Origin: Enterococcus pingfangensis
Lineage (GTDB): Bacteria; Bacillota; Bacilli; Lactobacillales; Enterococcaceae
DNA length: 64,000 nucleotides
Reading direction: 5' to 3'
NCBI RefSeq assembly: GCF_005405205.1
Contig: NZ_BJDP01000006.1
Span: 62,001-126,000, forward strand
This document shows, piece by piece, positions 1 to 7,891 of the stretch (positions are counted from its first letter, which is position 1; every line of letters begins with the position of its first letter). A model generated the notes under the pieces. It did no database searches. It saw nothing but the letters and a program-made list of their open reading frames with translations, and was not told the DNA's origin. A program made the position numbers and the translations under genes.

Positions 1-450
1 AATTAAAAAAATTAGAGAATGGTTATGAAGTATAGTCAGTTGGTTAAAGTCAGAATTTTTACTATGAGAAATTTTCACCTGATTTATCTAGATTACCTGT
101 GGCAAAGAAACGAAAAATAAGCAGAAAAATGATTGAGTAAGCTGTAATTATTCCAAATATAATTGGAAAAATGGCATTGGAATGATTACCTAGTAACGGG
201 GCTTTTTTGGTATACTAAATCTAATATAGTTGTAATTAATTTCTAAAAAAAGAGTTCGCCATAATAGCTAGTATCATGAGTTTGTCCGTTTTTGTTGTTT
301 TTAGTAAAATCATTCAGACTTTTCTGTTCTTTTTGGCGGAGCGGAGAGAAAAATTTTATATCCTAGGTGGTAGATAGGCTTTGTTTTTTAGTGTGTATGA
401 AAGGTTTATCATTTAGATAAATATTTAATAAAAAATGGAAGGATGAAACG
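1..450. other. AT-rich intergenic region, no gene identified
   Basis: No convincing complete gene is visible. The region is AT-rich and ends with the ribosome-binding site (GGAAGG) of the symporter gene that starts at 451. A minus-strand open frame without a start (about 62-213) encodes a hydrophobic stretch and could be a decayed gene end, but this is too weak to call. Confidence 0.5.
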
Positions 451-1806
451 ATGGAAATAATAAACGCTTTACGGGATTTTTTATGGGATTACATTATTAT
501 TGCACTTTTATGTTTTGCGGGGGTCTTTTTCTCAATTCAAACGCGGTTTGTTCAGTTTAGAAAACTAAAAGAGAGTTTTAAATTGACCTTTGGGAATATA
601 ACTTTGAGAGGAAATAAAGCGGGCGATGAAGGGATGACCTCGTTCCAATCTCTGATGACTTCTATCGCTGCCCAAATAGGAACGGGAAACTTGGCGGGTG
701 TTGCTACTGCAATGGTGATGGGTGGTCCGGGAGCGGTCTTTTGGATGTGGCTCAGCGCGTTGATGGGAATGGCGATTATTTATGCAGAAGCGACTCTTTC
801 GCAAATTTACAGAACACGAAAAGGAAATGAGATTGTCGGCGGCCCTGTGTACTATATAAAAACTGCTTTCGATGGAGTCGTCGGTAAATATGTTGCTGCA
901 ATATTTTCTGTTTTATTAATACTTGCATTAGGATTTATGGGAAATATGGTTCAGGCAAATTCGGTAGGACAAGCCATGGAGGCAGCGTTCAATATCCCGC
1001 CACTAGTGACTGGTGTTGTTTTAGGTTTAGCGAGTTTATATGTTTTTATTGGAGGAACCGAGCGAGTCGCTGCTGTGACGGAAAAAATTGTTCCTTTGAT
1101 GGCTGTTTTCTTTGCGCTTGTTTCGATCATCGTTGTAATCATCAATTTTGCAATGATCCCTGAAGCTATTCGAGAGATCTTTGTCGGTGCATTTAAACCA
1201 GAGGGTGTGATGGGCGGTATTTTAGGGGTTGGAGTGAAGGAAAGTATTCGATTCGGAATTGCACGCGGGTTATTTACTCATGAAGCAGGTATGGGATCTA
1301 CTCCGCATGCCCATGCATTAGCCAGAGTATCACATCCGGCAAAACAAGGGTTGGTCGCAATGATGGGTGTCTTTATTGATACGATTATTTTGTTGCCGAT
1401 GACAGTTTTTGTAATTTTGACTAGCGGATCACTTGGGACAACTAAAAACGGGGTCTTTTTAGATGGCATTGAATTGACGCAACATGCGTATTCTCAAACG
1501 CTGGGTAGTTTTGGTTATCCATTCATAGCGATATGTGTGACGCTATTTGCTTATGCGACTTTGATAGGGTGGTACTTTTTTGGAGAAGCTAATGTGAAAT
1601 ATTTATTCGGGAAAAAAGCAGTTCCGATCTATGCCGTTTTAGTCGCAATTTTTATTGCGATCGGCAGTGGCTTAAAGGTAGAGTTGGTCTGGTCGATGGC
1701 TGATTTATTTAATGGGCTGATGATTATTCCTAATATCGCTGCCATGTTCGCTCTTTATAAAAAAATCGTCATCGCTACAAAAGAATATGAGCTATCTGCT
1801 AAATAG
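451..1806 (+). CDS. amino acid:Na+ symporter, AGCS (alanine/glycine) family
   Basis: This 451-residue polytopic membrane protein belongs to the AGCS (AlsT/DagA) family, which imports alanine, glycine or related small amino acids with Na+. The family hallmark is clear near residues 69-107: a GTGN loop at 77-80 followed by LAGVATA and GGPGA. A second conserved stretch (FTHEAGMGS, then HPAKQG) lies mid-protein. The length is normal and a good Shine-Dalgarno site (GGAAGG) sits just upstream of the ATG. It is followed by its own terminator, so it is probably monocistronic. The exact substrate cannot be told from sequence. A second family member lies at 23543-24988. Confidence 0.9.
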   Translation: MEIINALRDFLWDYIIIALLCFAGVFFSIQTRFVQFRKLKESFKLTFGNITLRGNKAGDEGMTSFQSLMTSIAAQIGTGNLAGVATAMVMGGPGAVFWMWLSALMGMAIIYAEATLSQIYRTRKGNEIVGGPVYYIKTAFDGVVGKYVAAIFSVLLILALGFMGNMVQANSVGQAMEAAFNIPPLVTGVVLGLASLYVFIGGTERVAAVTEKIVPLMAVFFALVSIIVVIINFAMIPEAIREIFVGAFKPEGVMGGILGVGVKESIRFGIARGLFTHEAGMGSTPHAHALARVSHPAKQGLVAMMGVFIDTIILLPMTVFVILTSGSLGTTKNGVFLDGIELTQHAYSQTLGSFGYPFIAICVTLFAYATLIGWYFFGEANVKYLFGKKAVPIYAVLVAIFIAIGSGLKVELVWSMADLFNGLMIIPNIAAMFALYKKIVIATKEYELSAK

Positions 1807-1849
1807 AACGAAATCGTTTTTTAAACGGTAGGTTTTAGAGAGTAAGAAT

Positions 1850-1892
1850 AAGGTTAGGAAATGCTGTTTCAGCAATTTTCCTAACCTTTTTT
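1850..1892 (+). terminator. rho-independent terminator of the AGCS gene
   Basis: The inverted repeat AAGGTTAGGAAA / TTTCCTAACCTT is followed by a T-run, 44 bases after the stop codon of the symporter gene. Confidence 0.85.
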
Positions 1893-2061
1893 GTCGGGGA
1901 AAAAGGGTGCCAGTCACAAATGCAACTGGCAAAATGAAAAAGATTATTGGGTTGAATACAATATAATAGCTGAAGCTTAAGTGGAACTTAAATGACTTTG
2001 AAGATTTTTTGTGAAAAGAGTTTTGGCTCGAATTGTTTTCAGTATTCTTGAAAAACAAACT

Positions 2062-2096
2062 AAAAAATACGCAACCAAAATTGGCTGCGTATTTTT
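2062..2096 (-). terminator. terminator of the aldehyde dehydrogenase gene
   Basis: The stem AAATACGCA(A/G)CC / GGCTGCGTATTT has a G-U wobble when read on the minus strand and is followed there by a T-run, just past the minus-strand stop at 2123. It may also act on the plus strand. Confidence 0.75.
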
Positions 2097-2122
2097 GAAC
2101 ATTTTGCTATAAAAGCTAACTA

Positions 2123-3607
2123 TTAACTAAAAAATCCTGATGGTGCACTGTTTGTATCGATCATAATATTTTTTGTTTGGGTATACGCTTCTAGCATAGA
2201 TTTATAAGTTTCACGGCCAATCCCAGATTTTTTATACCCGCCGAATGGTGCGCCTGCTGGGATTTGGTTGTAGGTATTTACCCAAACACGTCCTGTCTCT
2301 AAAGCCCGGCTGACTGTTAATGCAGTGTTGATATTTTGAGTCCAAACACCGCCGCCTAATCCGTAGATAGAATCGTTAGCCAATTCGATGACTTCTTCAG
2401 CGGTATCGAACTTAATGACAACCGCCACTGGACCGAAGATTTCTTCTTTGGCAATGCGCATATCGTTCGTCACATTCGTAATCAAAGTAGGGGCTACGAA
2501 GCAACCATTATCTAATCCACCAGTTGTAAGTCGTTTGCCGCCGGCTTTGATTTCTGCGCCTTCTTCTTTACCGATTTCGATATATTTCAAAATGGTTTGG
2601 ACTTGATTTTCATTGATCTGAGCCCCCATCTGGATGCCTTCTTTCCAAGGCAGACCAACATTTACTTTATCAAAGGCTTTTGACAAGTCTTCAACAAAGC
2701 GATCATAGATACCTGACTGAACAAAGATTCGTGAACCTGCACAGCAAACTTGGCCTTGGTTAAATAAGATCCCTAACTGCGCACCATCTAAAGCCTTTTC
2801 ATAAGGCATATCGTCAAAGAAGATGTTTGCTGATTTGCCGCCTAATTCTAAAGTGGCTGGAATCAATCGTTTTGCAGCGGAGATCGCTACGTTGTAACCA
2901 ATCTCAGTTGAACCAGTGAACGCCAATTTATCGATTCCTTCATGATGAAGCATGTATTCGCCTGACTTGGAGCCTTTTCCGGTAACAACATTTAAAACGC
3001 CTTTAGGTAAAACTTCTTGTGTGAGACGCGCAAATTCTAAAACGCTTAAAGAAGTTGTAGATGATGGATGGATAACGATCGTATTACCAGCCGCCAAAGC
3101 TGGCGCAATTTTCCAAGCCGCCATCAAGAATGGAAAATTCCACGGAATAATTTGCCCCACGACACCGATCGGTTCTTTTAAATTGATGGTTAATGTATTT
3201 TCATCTAATTGCTGAGCTGTTCCTTCTTCTGAACGCAACACGCCAGCAAAGTAACGGAAATGATCCGCGCCATAAGGAACATCGATAATTTGAGTTTCAC
3301 GTAAAGGTTTCCCATTATCCAATGTTTCTACTAACGCTAAATGTTCCGCATTTTCCTCAATGATATCAGCGATTTTCAAAAGAATTCGTGAACGGTCCTC
3401 AATCGAAACTTTCCGCCATTCAGGTAAAGCGGCACGTGCAGCAGCGACAGCTAAATCAACTTCAGCGTCAGTTGCATCCACGAACTTTGCAAGTTCTAGA
3501 CCATCCGCGGGATTTGTTGCGGAAAGCAACCGATCTTTTTCGCTAGTGGTCCATGCTCCATCTATAAATAAACCATATTGATCTTGTAATTCTACTTGAT
3601 AACTCAT
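2123..3607 (-). CDS. NAD(P)-dependent aldehyde dehydrogenase
   Basis: A 494-residue ALDH-superfamily enzyme that oxidises an aldehyde to the carboxylate. Visible catalytic elements are the oxyanion Asn in PWNFP (about 157), the general-base Glu in LELGGK (254) and the nucleophilic Cys in GQVCCAG (288). In the cofactor pocket the usual Lys of the KPS motif is replaced by His (IVIHPSS, about 180), so cofactor preference may differ; AldA-like proteins of Gram-positive cocci also vary here. I chose the ATG at 3607 because an AGAGAGG ribosome-binding site precedes it and because the longer open frame (to 3691) would run through the promoter. A cre-like site overlaps that promoter, suggesting CcpA control. 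Substrate unknown. Confidence 0.9.
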   Translation of the reverse strand: MSYQVELQDQYGLFIDGAWTTSEKDRLLSATNPADGLELAKFVDATDAEVDLAVAAARAALPEWRKVSIEDRSRILLKIADIIEENAEHLALVETLDNGKPLRETQIIDVPYGADHFRYFAGVLRSEEGTAQQLDENTLTINLKEPIGVVGQIIPWNFPFLMAAWKIAPALAAGNTIVIHPSSTTSLSVLEFARLTQEVLPKGVLNVVTGKGSKSGEYMLHHEGIDKLAFTGSTEIGYNVAISAAKRLIPATLELGGKSANIFFDDMPYEKALDGAQLGILFNQGQVCCAGSRIFVQSGIYDRFVEDLSKAFDKVNVGLPWKEGIQMGAQINENQVQTILKYIEIGKEEGAEIKAGGKRLTTGGLDNGCFVAPTLITNVTNDMRIAKEEIFGPVAVVIKFDTAEEVIELANDSIYGLGGGVWTQNINTALTVSRALETGRVWVNTYNQIPAGAPFGGYKKSGIGRETYKSMLEAYTQTKNIMIDTNSAPSGFFS

Positions 3608-3641
3608 TAAAAAACCTCTCTTTCTCACTAGATTACTTTCA

Positions 3642-3669
3642 AGTATACCGCTTTCATAAAAGATTACAA
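3642..3669 (-). promoter_or_regulatory. aldehyde dehydrogenase promoter with overlapping cre-like site
   Basis: On the minus strand a -35 TTGTAA (3664-3669) and a -10 TATACT (3642-3647) are 16 bases apart. Between and overlapping them is TGAAAGCGGTATAC (3643-3656), which matches the CcpA cre consensus TGWAANCGNTNWCA at 12 of 14 positions. A CcpA dimer bound here would block RNA polymerase, so glucose repression is inferred. Confidence 0.55.
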
Positions 3670-3866
3670 TTATTTTTTGTGAAATCTGCACATAATTATG
3701 AGTTTAGCATTAGTTTATTTGTGTGTTTTTTAACTGTAACCCAATATAAAATTGTCAGTTTTTCTGCTGTTAGTGAGGAAATTTCGAAAGTATCGTAGTG
3801 ATAATTCAAGGAATAATTCATGGAGTATGATATGCTAGTTGTATTAAATAATGCGAGGTGATCACG

Positions 3867-4232
3867 CTGTTTATTTCAGAGCTGGAAAGAAACGATAGTA
3901 AGATGGTAGTAGTGAGGTATGACAAAGAGGAACCAATAATTTTTGATAAAGATTCTGCACTGGATTTTGCGATGACGATAGGCGATCAGTATGGAACAAG
4001 TAATATCATCTTGCCAAAAGCCGCGATCAGCGATAATTTTTTTGATCTGAGTTCGCAACTAGCAGGGGAAATTTTACAAGCCTATATAAATTACGGCATA
4101 CGCTTAGCCATTATTGGTGAATTTAGTGAGGGAAGCAAGGCGTTAAAAGATTTTATTCGTGAAAGTAACAAGGGAAGCAACTTTTATTTCGTGCCGAATT
4201 TAGATGATGCTATTAGCCATTTAAGCAAATAA
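3867..4232 (+). CDS. DUF4180 domain protein, probable CTG start
   Basis: A small cytosolic protein (about 121 residues) that resembles DUF4180: its C-terminal half has the family pattern of NYGI.LAIIGEFS followed by a KDFIRESNKG-like motif and a Phe-Val near the end. The function of the family is not established. The start is unusual. The near-perfect Shine-Dalgarno GAGGTGATC (3855-3863) overlaps the in-frame GTG at 3858, making that GTG a poor start, while the in-frame CTG at 3867 lies 8 bases from the GAGG core. An ATG at 3903 lacks a ribosome site. It is followed by a strong terminator. Confidence 0.7.
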   Translation: MFISELERNDSKMVVVRYDKEEPIIFDKDSALDFAMTIGDQYGTSNIILPKAAISDNFFDLSSQLAGEILQAYINYGIRLAIIGEFSEGSKALKDFIRESNKGSNFYFVPNLDDAISHLSK

Positions 4233-4274
4233 ACGAGATCAGCTGCTAATCAAGCTGATCTCGTTTATTTTTTA
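4231..4274 (+). terminator. terminator after the DUF4180 gene
   Basis: A 14-bp stem, AAACGAGATCAGCT / AGCTGATCTCGTTT, is followed by a T-rich run. It starts at the DUF4180 stop codon and nearly abuts the 3' end of the convergent small gene at 4278, so it may serve both strands. Confidence 0.85.
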
Positions 4275-4277
4275 AGA

Positions 4278-4424
4278 TTACCCAACTTTAGCTACACTCC
4301 CGCCTAGTTTATCCGCAAGTTTCATCGCTTGTTCCTTGGAATTAAAACGCCACGCTAGATTTTTATCATACGTCCTTTTGCCCTTAGCGGTAATGTAACT
4401 ATGTAAAACAATAATTGCATACAT
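4278..4424 (-). CDS. small uncharacterised protein, 48 residues
   Basis: A short minus-strand reading frame starts with ATG at 4424 and ends with TAA at 4278. A good ribosome-binding site (AAAGGAAG) lies about 10 bases before the start. The peptide begins MYAIIVLHSYITAKGKRTYD, contains WRFNSKEQAMKLADKL and ends GGSVAKVG; it is basic and could form a small alpha/beta fold. The frame ends 4 bases from the terminator shared with the convergent DUF4180 gene. I do not recognise the family. Start, ribosome site and terminator together suggest a real gene. Confidence 0.6.
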   Translation of the reverse strand: MYAIIVLHSYITAKGKRTYDKNLAWRFNSKEQAMKLADKLGGSVAKVG

Positions 4425-4738
4425 AAGAGCGTCGCTTCCTTTCAGATAGTCTGATAGTTATTATAGGAGCAAAAGAAAGCGTTGTCAATATGTAGTGAGA
4501 GTATCTGTGAAATAGATAAAAAGCTTATGATAGTTGAAGAAGTTTGGATAAGAAGTCGCTGACATGTCAACGACCAATCAACGAAGAAACTGAACAATAC
4601 GCAAATAGTCCTCGGAAAATGGATTTCAATACATTAGATTTTAAATAAAAAAATTGATTACGAATTTATTCAATCACGCCTTAATAGTTGCTAAACAGAT
4701 TATTTGTCACCATTCGACTGAAAGCGTAACATTATTTT
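4425..4738. other. intergenic region without recognised gene
   Basis: About 310 AT-rich bases separate the small minus-strand gene from the cre site of the lactate oxidase gene. I see no coding frame or clear RNA structure. It must hold the promoters of both divergent genes, but no unambiguous -35/-10 pair could be assigned. Confidence 0.5.
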
Positions 4739-4752
4739 TGTAAACGATATCA
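4739..4752 (+). promoter_or_regulatory. cre site (CcpA operator) before lactate oxidase
   Basis: TGTAAACGATATCA matches the catabolite-responsive element consensus TGWAANCGNTNWCA at all 14 positions. It lies 21 bases before the GTG start at 4774, just upstream of the ribosome-binding site. Repression by CcpA-HPr(Ser-P) during growth on glucose is the natural inference. Confidence 0.75.
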
Positions 4753-4773
4753 ATTTAAAGGTAGGGATGCAAA

Positions 4774-5877
4774 GTGGAGAAAATTTATCAAGCGAGTACA
4801 GCAGAAGGTGCGATTGATTTTATTAATATGGAGGATCTTGAAACGGCTGCTAAAGAGATTATACCTAAAGGCGGGTATGGTTATATCAGCAGCGGGGCGG
4901 GGGATATTTTTACCTATCAAGAAAATGAAAGGGCTTTTAATCATAAATTGATTATTCCGCATGTATTACGTGATGTCGAATTGCCAGATACAACGACTAA
5001 ATTTGGAGACGAACAGTTGACGGCTCCGATCATTATGGCACCAGTCGCAGCTCATGGATTAGCAAATATTGCAGCTGAAAAAGCTTCTGCTAAAGGTGTC
5101 GCTCGTTTTGGAACGATCTATACGGCTAGTTCTTATGCCTCCTGTACACTTGAAGAAATTCGAACAGCCAGCGGAATGGAAGCTCCGCAATGGTTTCAAT
5201 TTTATATGAGCAAAGATGACGGTATCAATCGCGACATATTGGAGATGGCTAAACGTAATGGTGCAAAGGCGATTGTATTAACCGCGGACGCGACAGTCGG
5301 CGGAAATCGTGAAACGGATCGCCGCAATGGGTTTACTTTTCCATTAGCGATGCCGATCGTTCAAGCATATCAATCTGGTATCGGTCAAACAATGGATGCA
5401 GTATATGGATCATCTAAACAAAAATTAAGTCCTAAAGATGTCGAATTTATTGCCAGCCATTCCAATCTTCCAGTGTATGTCAAAGGCGTCCAATCGGAAG
5501 AAGATGTGGAGCGCTCACTATCTTCTGGCGCTTCGGGTATCTGGGTTTCCAATCACGGCGGCCGGCAACTTGACGGTGGACCGGCAGCATTTGATTCGTT
5601 GCAATATGTAGCTGAGGCTGTAGCAGGAAGGGCACCGATTATTTTTGACAGCGGCGTTCGCCGTGGACATCATGTCTTTAAAGCGCTGGCTTCTGGTGCT
5701 GACTTAGTAGCAATCGGTCGTCCGGTTATTTATGGGTTAGCGCTAGGCGGAGGAACCGGTGTGCAGCAGGTCTTTGAATTTTTCAAAAAAGAATTGGAGA
5801 TGGTCATGCAACTAGCCGGGACACAAACAGTCACAGATATCAAACAGACTCGTTTAAGAGAGAACGGTTATTTGTAA
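4774..5877 (+). CDS. lctO: FMN-dependent L-lactate oxidase (alpha-hydroxy-acid oxidase family)
   Basis: A 367-residue FMN enzyme that oxidises L-lactate to pyruvate, reducing O2 to H2O2. It aligns by eye with Aerococcus viridans lactate oxidase. Visible active-site elements are Tyr37 in the YGYISSGAGD segment, APVAAHG (89-95), Tyr144 in WFQFYM, Lys238 in YVKG, the catalytic His261 and Arg264 in SNHGGRQL, and the FMN-phosphate loop FDSGVRRG (291-298). The start is a GTG behind AAAGGTAGGG; the nearby ATG at 4767 is out of frame. A perfect cre site precedes the gene, fitting use of lactate once glucose is gone. A glycolate or other hydroxy-acid oxidase is a less likely alternative. Confidence 0.88.
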   Translation: MEKIYQASTAEGAIDFINMEDLETAAKEIIPKGGYGYISSGAGDIFTYQENERAFNHKLIIPHVLRDVELPDTTTKFGDEQLTAPIIMAPVAAHGLANIAAEKASAKGVARFGTIYTASSYASCTLEEIRTASGMEAPQWFQFYMSKDDGINRDILEMAKRNGAKAIVLTADATVGGNRETDRRNGFTFPLAMPIVQAYQSGIGQTMDAVYGSSKQKLSPKDVEFIASHSNLPVYVKGVQSEEDVERSLSSGASGIWVSNHGGRQLDGGPAAFDSLQYVAEAVAGRAPIIFDSGVRRGHHVFKALASGADLVAIGRPVIYGLALGGGTGVQQVFEFFKKELEMVMQLAGTQTVTDIKQTRLRENGYL

Positions 5878-5949
5878 AAGCAATGTGACTTTACTATTTT
5901 CTTTTTGCATGGTATCTTTTTATTATAAATAACAAGAGGAGGAAAAGTA

Positions 5950-5994
5950 ATGACAGCATCGATGAAATTGTGGAATAAACTTTTGAATGACTAA
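5950..5994 (+). CDS. leader peptide of the Msr-type ABC-F gene (attenuator ORF)
   Basis: A 14-codon open frame encodes MTASMKLWNKLLND behind a very strong ribosome site (AGAGGAGGAAAAG). The first six positions resemble the MTASMRLK leader reported for staphylococcal msr(A), with Lys in place of Arg. It lies 145 bases before the ABC-F gene and is followed by an intrinsic terminator (6066-6094). Such leaders sense antibiotic-stalled ribosomes: stalling near the MxLW region would change leader folding and let transcription read through. The stalling function is inferred. Confidence 0.8.
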   Translation: MTASMKLWNKLLND

Positions 5995-6065
5995 TTAAAT
6001 ATCAATTCAAAAGTCTAGGTGCGGCAATTTCAAGGGATGAGTGTATACTTTTCTAAAGCAAATGC

Positions 6066-6094
6066 AAGGCATAGTCTTAGGCTATGCCTTTTTC
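6066..6094 (+). terminator. attenuator terminator in the msr-like leader
   Basis: The stem AAGGCATAG / CTATGCCTT with a 7-base loop is followed by TTTTTC. It lies between the leader peptide and the ABC-F start. GTGTATAC (near 6040) and TATACAC (near 6095) flank it and could form an alternative pairing. Confidence 0.8.
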
Positions 6095-6138
6095 TATACA
6101 CTTTTTTCCTTTCCTAGCAAGAAAGGAAATCGAATACG

Positions 6139-7602
6139 ATGGAAAATTTATCTGTAAAATTAACAAATATCCGGCATAGTTTCGGCGCAAAAGAACTTTT
6201 TTCGCTTGATTCATTGACTGTTTATCAAGGTGATCAGGTTGGGATCATCGGTCCTAATGGGCAAGGAAAATCAACCTTATTGAAAATAATTCAAGGTGAG
6301 CTAAAACCTGACACAGGAAGGGTGCAACGAGCGGGCGAGTTTAATTTCTTTCGACAAAGTGCTGAAGTTGCTGAAACTAATTCAGCAACTATCGATTGGG
6401 AGCTGATGGGTCGTTTCTTTGTGCCGAAAAATCAAGTGGACACATTGAGCGGCGGCGAGGTGACGAAGTTTCGGTTAGCGCAAATACTATCAAGTTATGA
6501 AACAGGTCTGCTGCTGGATGAACCGACGACGCATCTTGATCAAGAAAGTATTCAGACGTTGGTAGAAGAGCTGCGCTATTATTATGGAACATTGTTGTTT
6601 GTCAGCCACGATCGTTACTTTTTAAATCAATTGGCAACGAAGATCTGGGAAATCGAAGCTGGGAAAATCACGGAATACAGTGGAAATTATGATGATTATC
6701 GTAAACAAAAAGAGTTGGAAAAACTTGAAAATGAGCGAGCAGCTGAACAATTCGTGAAGGAAAAGGGACGTTTGGAGTCAGCGATTGCTAAAAAGAAGGC
6801 GCAGGCTGAACAAAATAAAAAAGTTTCACTGAAGAAAAAACAGCAAAATATTCGGCCTGATCGATTATCGTCGTCTAAACAAAAAGATACTGTGCAGAAA
6901 AATCTTCAGAAATCTGCCAAAGCGATGACGAGTCGCTTATCGCAGCTTGAAGAAAGAAAAGTTTCTCAAGACGAGAGAGCCATCATTTTTCCACCTTCCA
7001 AAACCCTTGAACTGCATAATAAATTTCCGATTCGCGGAGATACTTTTCAGTTGAAAAAAGGAGAAAAAGTTTTGTTTGATCGCTGTGATTTTCAGTTTGG
7101 CTTAGGCAAACGGATCGCGATCACTGGAAAAAATGGTGCCGGGAAATCTTCGCTGCTGCAAAGTATCTTGAACGACGATGAAGGGATCATCGTATCTCCT
7201 AAAGTTGTGTTTTCGACGTATCATCAAATGGCTTATAAATTAAGCGGGACACAGACGATTTTAGCTTATCTGATGGAGCAAACTGAATATAAAGAAGCGC
7301 TCATTCGCAGTATTTTGCATAATTTAGGTTTTTCTCAACTGGAGATGACCAAGCCGGTCAATGGGTTGAGCGGCGGGGAAGCCACCCGATTGCAAATCGC
7401 CTTGTTGTTTACGAGACCTTCAAACGTGCTGATCCTTGACGAGCCGACAAATTTTATTGATCTCAAGACACTTGAGGCACTAGAAACATTGGTTCGCTCT
7501 TATCCTGGAACCGTGATTTTTACTTCCCATGATCGTTATTTTGTTGAAAAAACAGCAGATGAGATCTATGAGATCAAAGATTTTCGCTTGCAGCTCAGCT
7601 AG
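6139..7602 (+). CDS. ABC-F ribosome-protection protein, Msr(A)/Msr(C)-like
   Basis: A 487-residue protein with two ABC ATPase domains and no membrane segments, typical of antibiotic-resistance ABC-F factors that bind the ribosomal E site and dislodge drugs from the exit tunnel or peptidyl-transferase centre. Domain 1 has Walker A GPNGQGKS, signature LSGGE and Walker B LLLDEPTTHLD; domain 2 has GKNGAGKSS, LSGGEATR and LILDEPTNFID. Between them is a long, highly charged linker (about residues 190-280) that would form the P-site-reaching coiled coil. The closing segment (EALETLVRSYPG..IFTSHDRYF) and the MTAS-type leader point to the Msr group (macrolides, streptogramin B) rather than Lsa/Vga. 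Expression is probably drug-induced. The drug spectrum is inferred. Confidence 0.85.
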   Translation: MENLSVKLTNIRHSFGAKELFSLDSLTVYQGDQVGIIGPNGQGKSTLLKIIQGELKPDTGRVQRAGEFNFFRQSAEVAETNSATIDWELMGRFFVPKNQVDTLSGGEVTKFRLAQILSSYETGLLLDEPTTHLDQESIQTLVEELRYYYGTLLFVSHDRYFLNQLATKIWEIEAGKITEYSGNYDDYRKQKELEKLENERAAEQFVKEKGRLESAIAKKKAQAEQNKKVSLKKKQQNIRPDRLSSSKQKDTVQKNLQKSAKAMTSRLSQLEERKVSQDERAIIFPPSKTLELHNKFPIRGDTFQLKKGEKVLFDRCDFQFGLGKRIAITGKNGAGKSSLLQSILNDDEGIIVSPKVVFSTYHQMAYKLSGTQTILAYLMEQTEYKEALIRSILHNLGFSQLEMTKPVNGLSGGEATRLQIALLFTRPSNVLILDEPTNFIDLKTLEALETLVRSYPGTVIFTSHDRYFVEKTADEIYEIKDFRLQLS

Positions 7603-7660
7603 CTGCAAGCGTTAAATCGTGCTACGGTATTTAACGCTTAAAAATTATTAGGCGATTCAT
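7584..7660 (+). other. tandem hairpins at the end of the ABC-F gene
   Basis: GCTTGCAGCT / AGCTGCAAGC overlaps the stop codon, and CGTTAAAT / ATTTAACG follows. Only a short AT-rich tract comes after, so this is a weak or rho-assisted terminator, or a stabilising 3' structure. Confidence 0.45.
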
Positions 7661-7891
7661 TTGCGGAGTGGAGTGTTCAACACTTCGCTATATTTTTACT
7701 GTTGAATAGTTAGATCATGCTCTTTTTTTATCAATTATTCGTTATTAAATAGTTGTATTACGACACACCTGTGTTTGCTGCGACTGTATTAACAACTGTT
7801 TTTCATAAGCAAGTTTCTATATTCATCTGTTTTTTATATGGTATAAAAGAAATGGTAGTTAAAAATTGAAGAATGAATGGAGACGATAGCG

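Noticed and set aside
62-213. Minus-strand open stretch with a hydrophobic segment
   Set aside because: It has no start codon or ribosome site and is bounded by stops; a decayed membrane-protein end is possible but cannot be supported.
1792-2058. 88-codon minus-strand frame
   Set aside because: It covers the symporter terminator, lacks a ribosome site and has no protein-like conservation pattern.
3608-3691. Longer N-terminus for aldehyde dehydrogenase
   Set aside because: The extension would run through a good promoter and cre-like site, and the ATG at 3607 has an AGAGAGG ribosome site.
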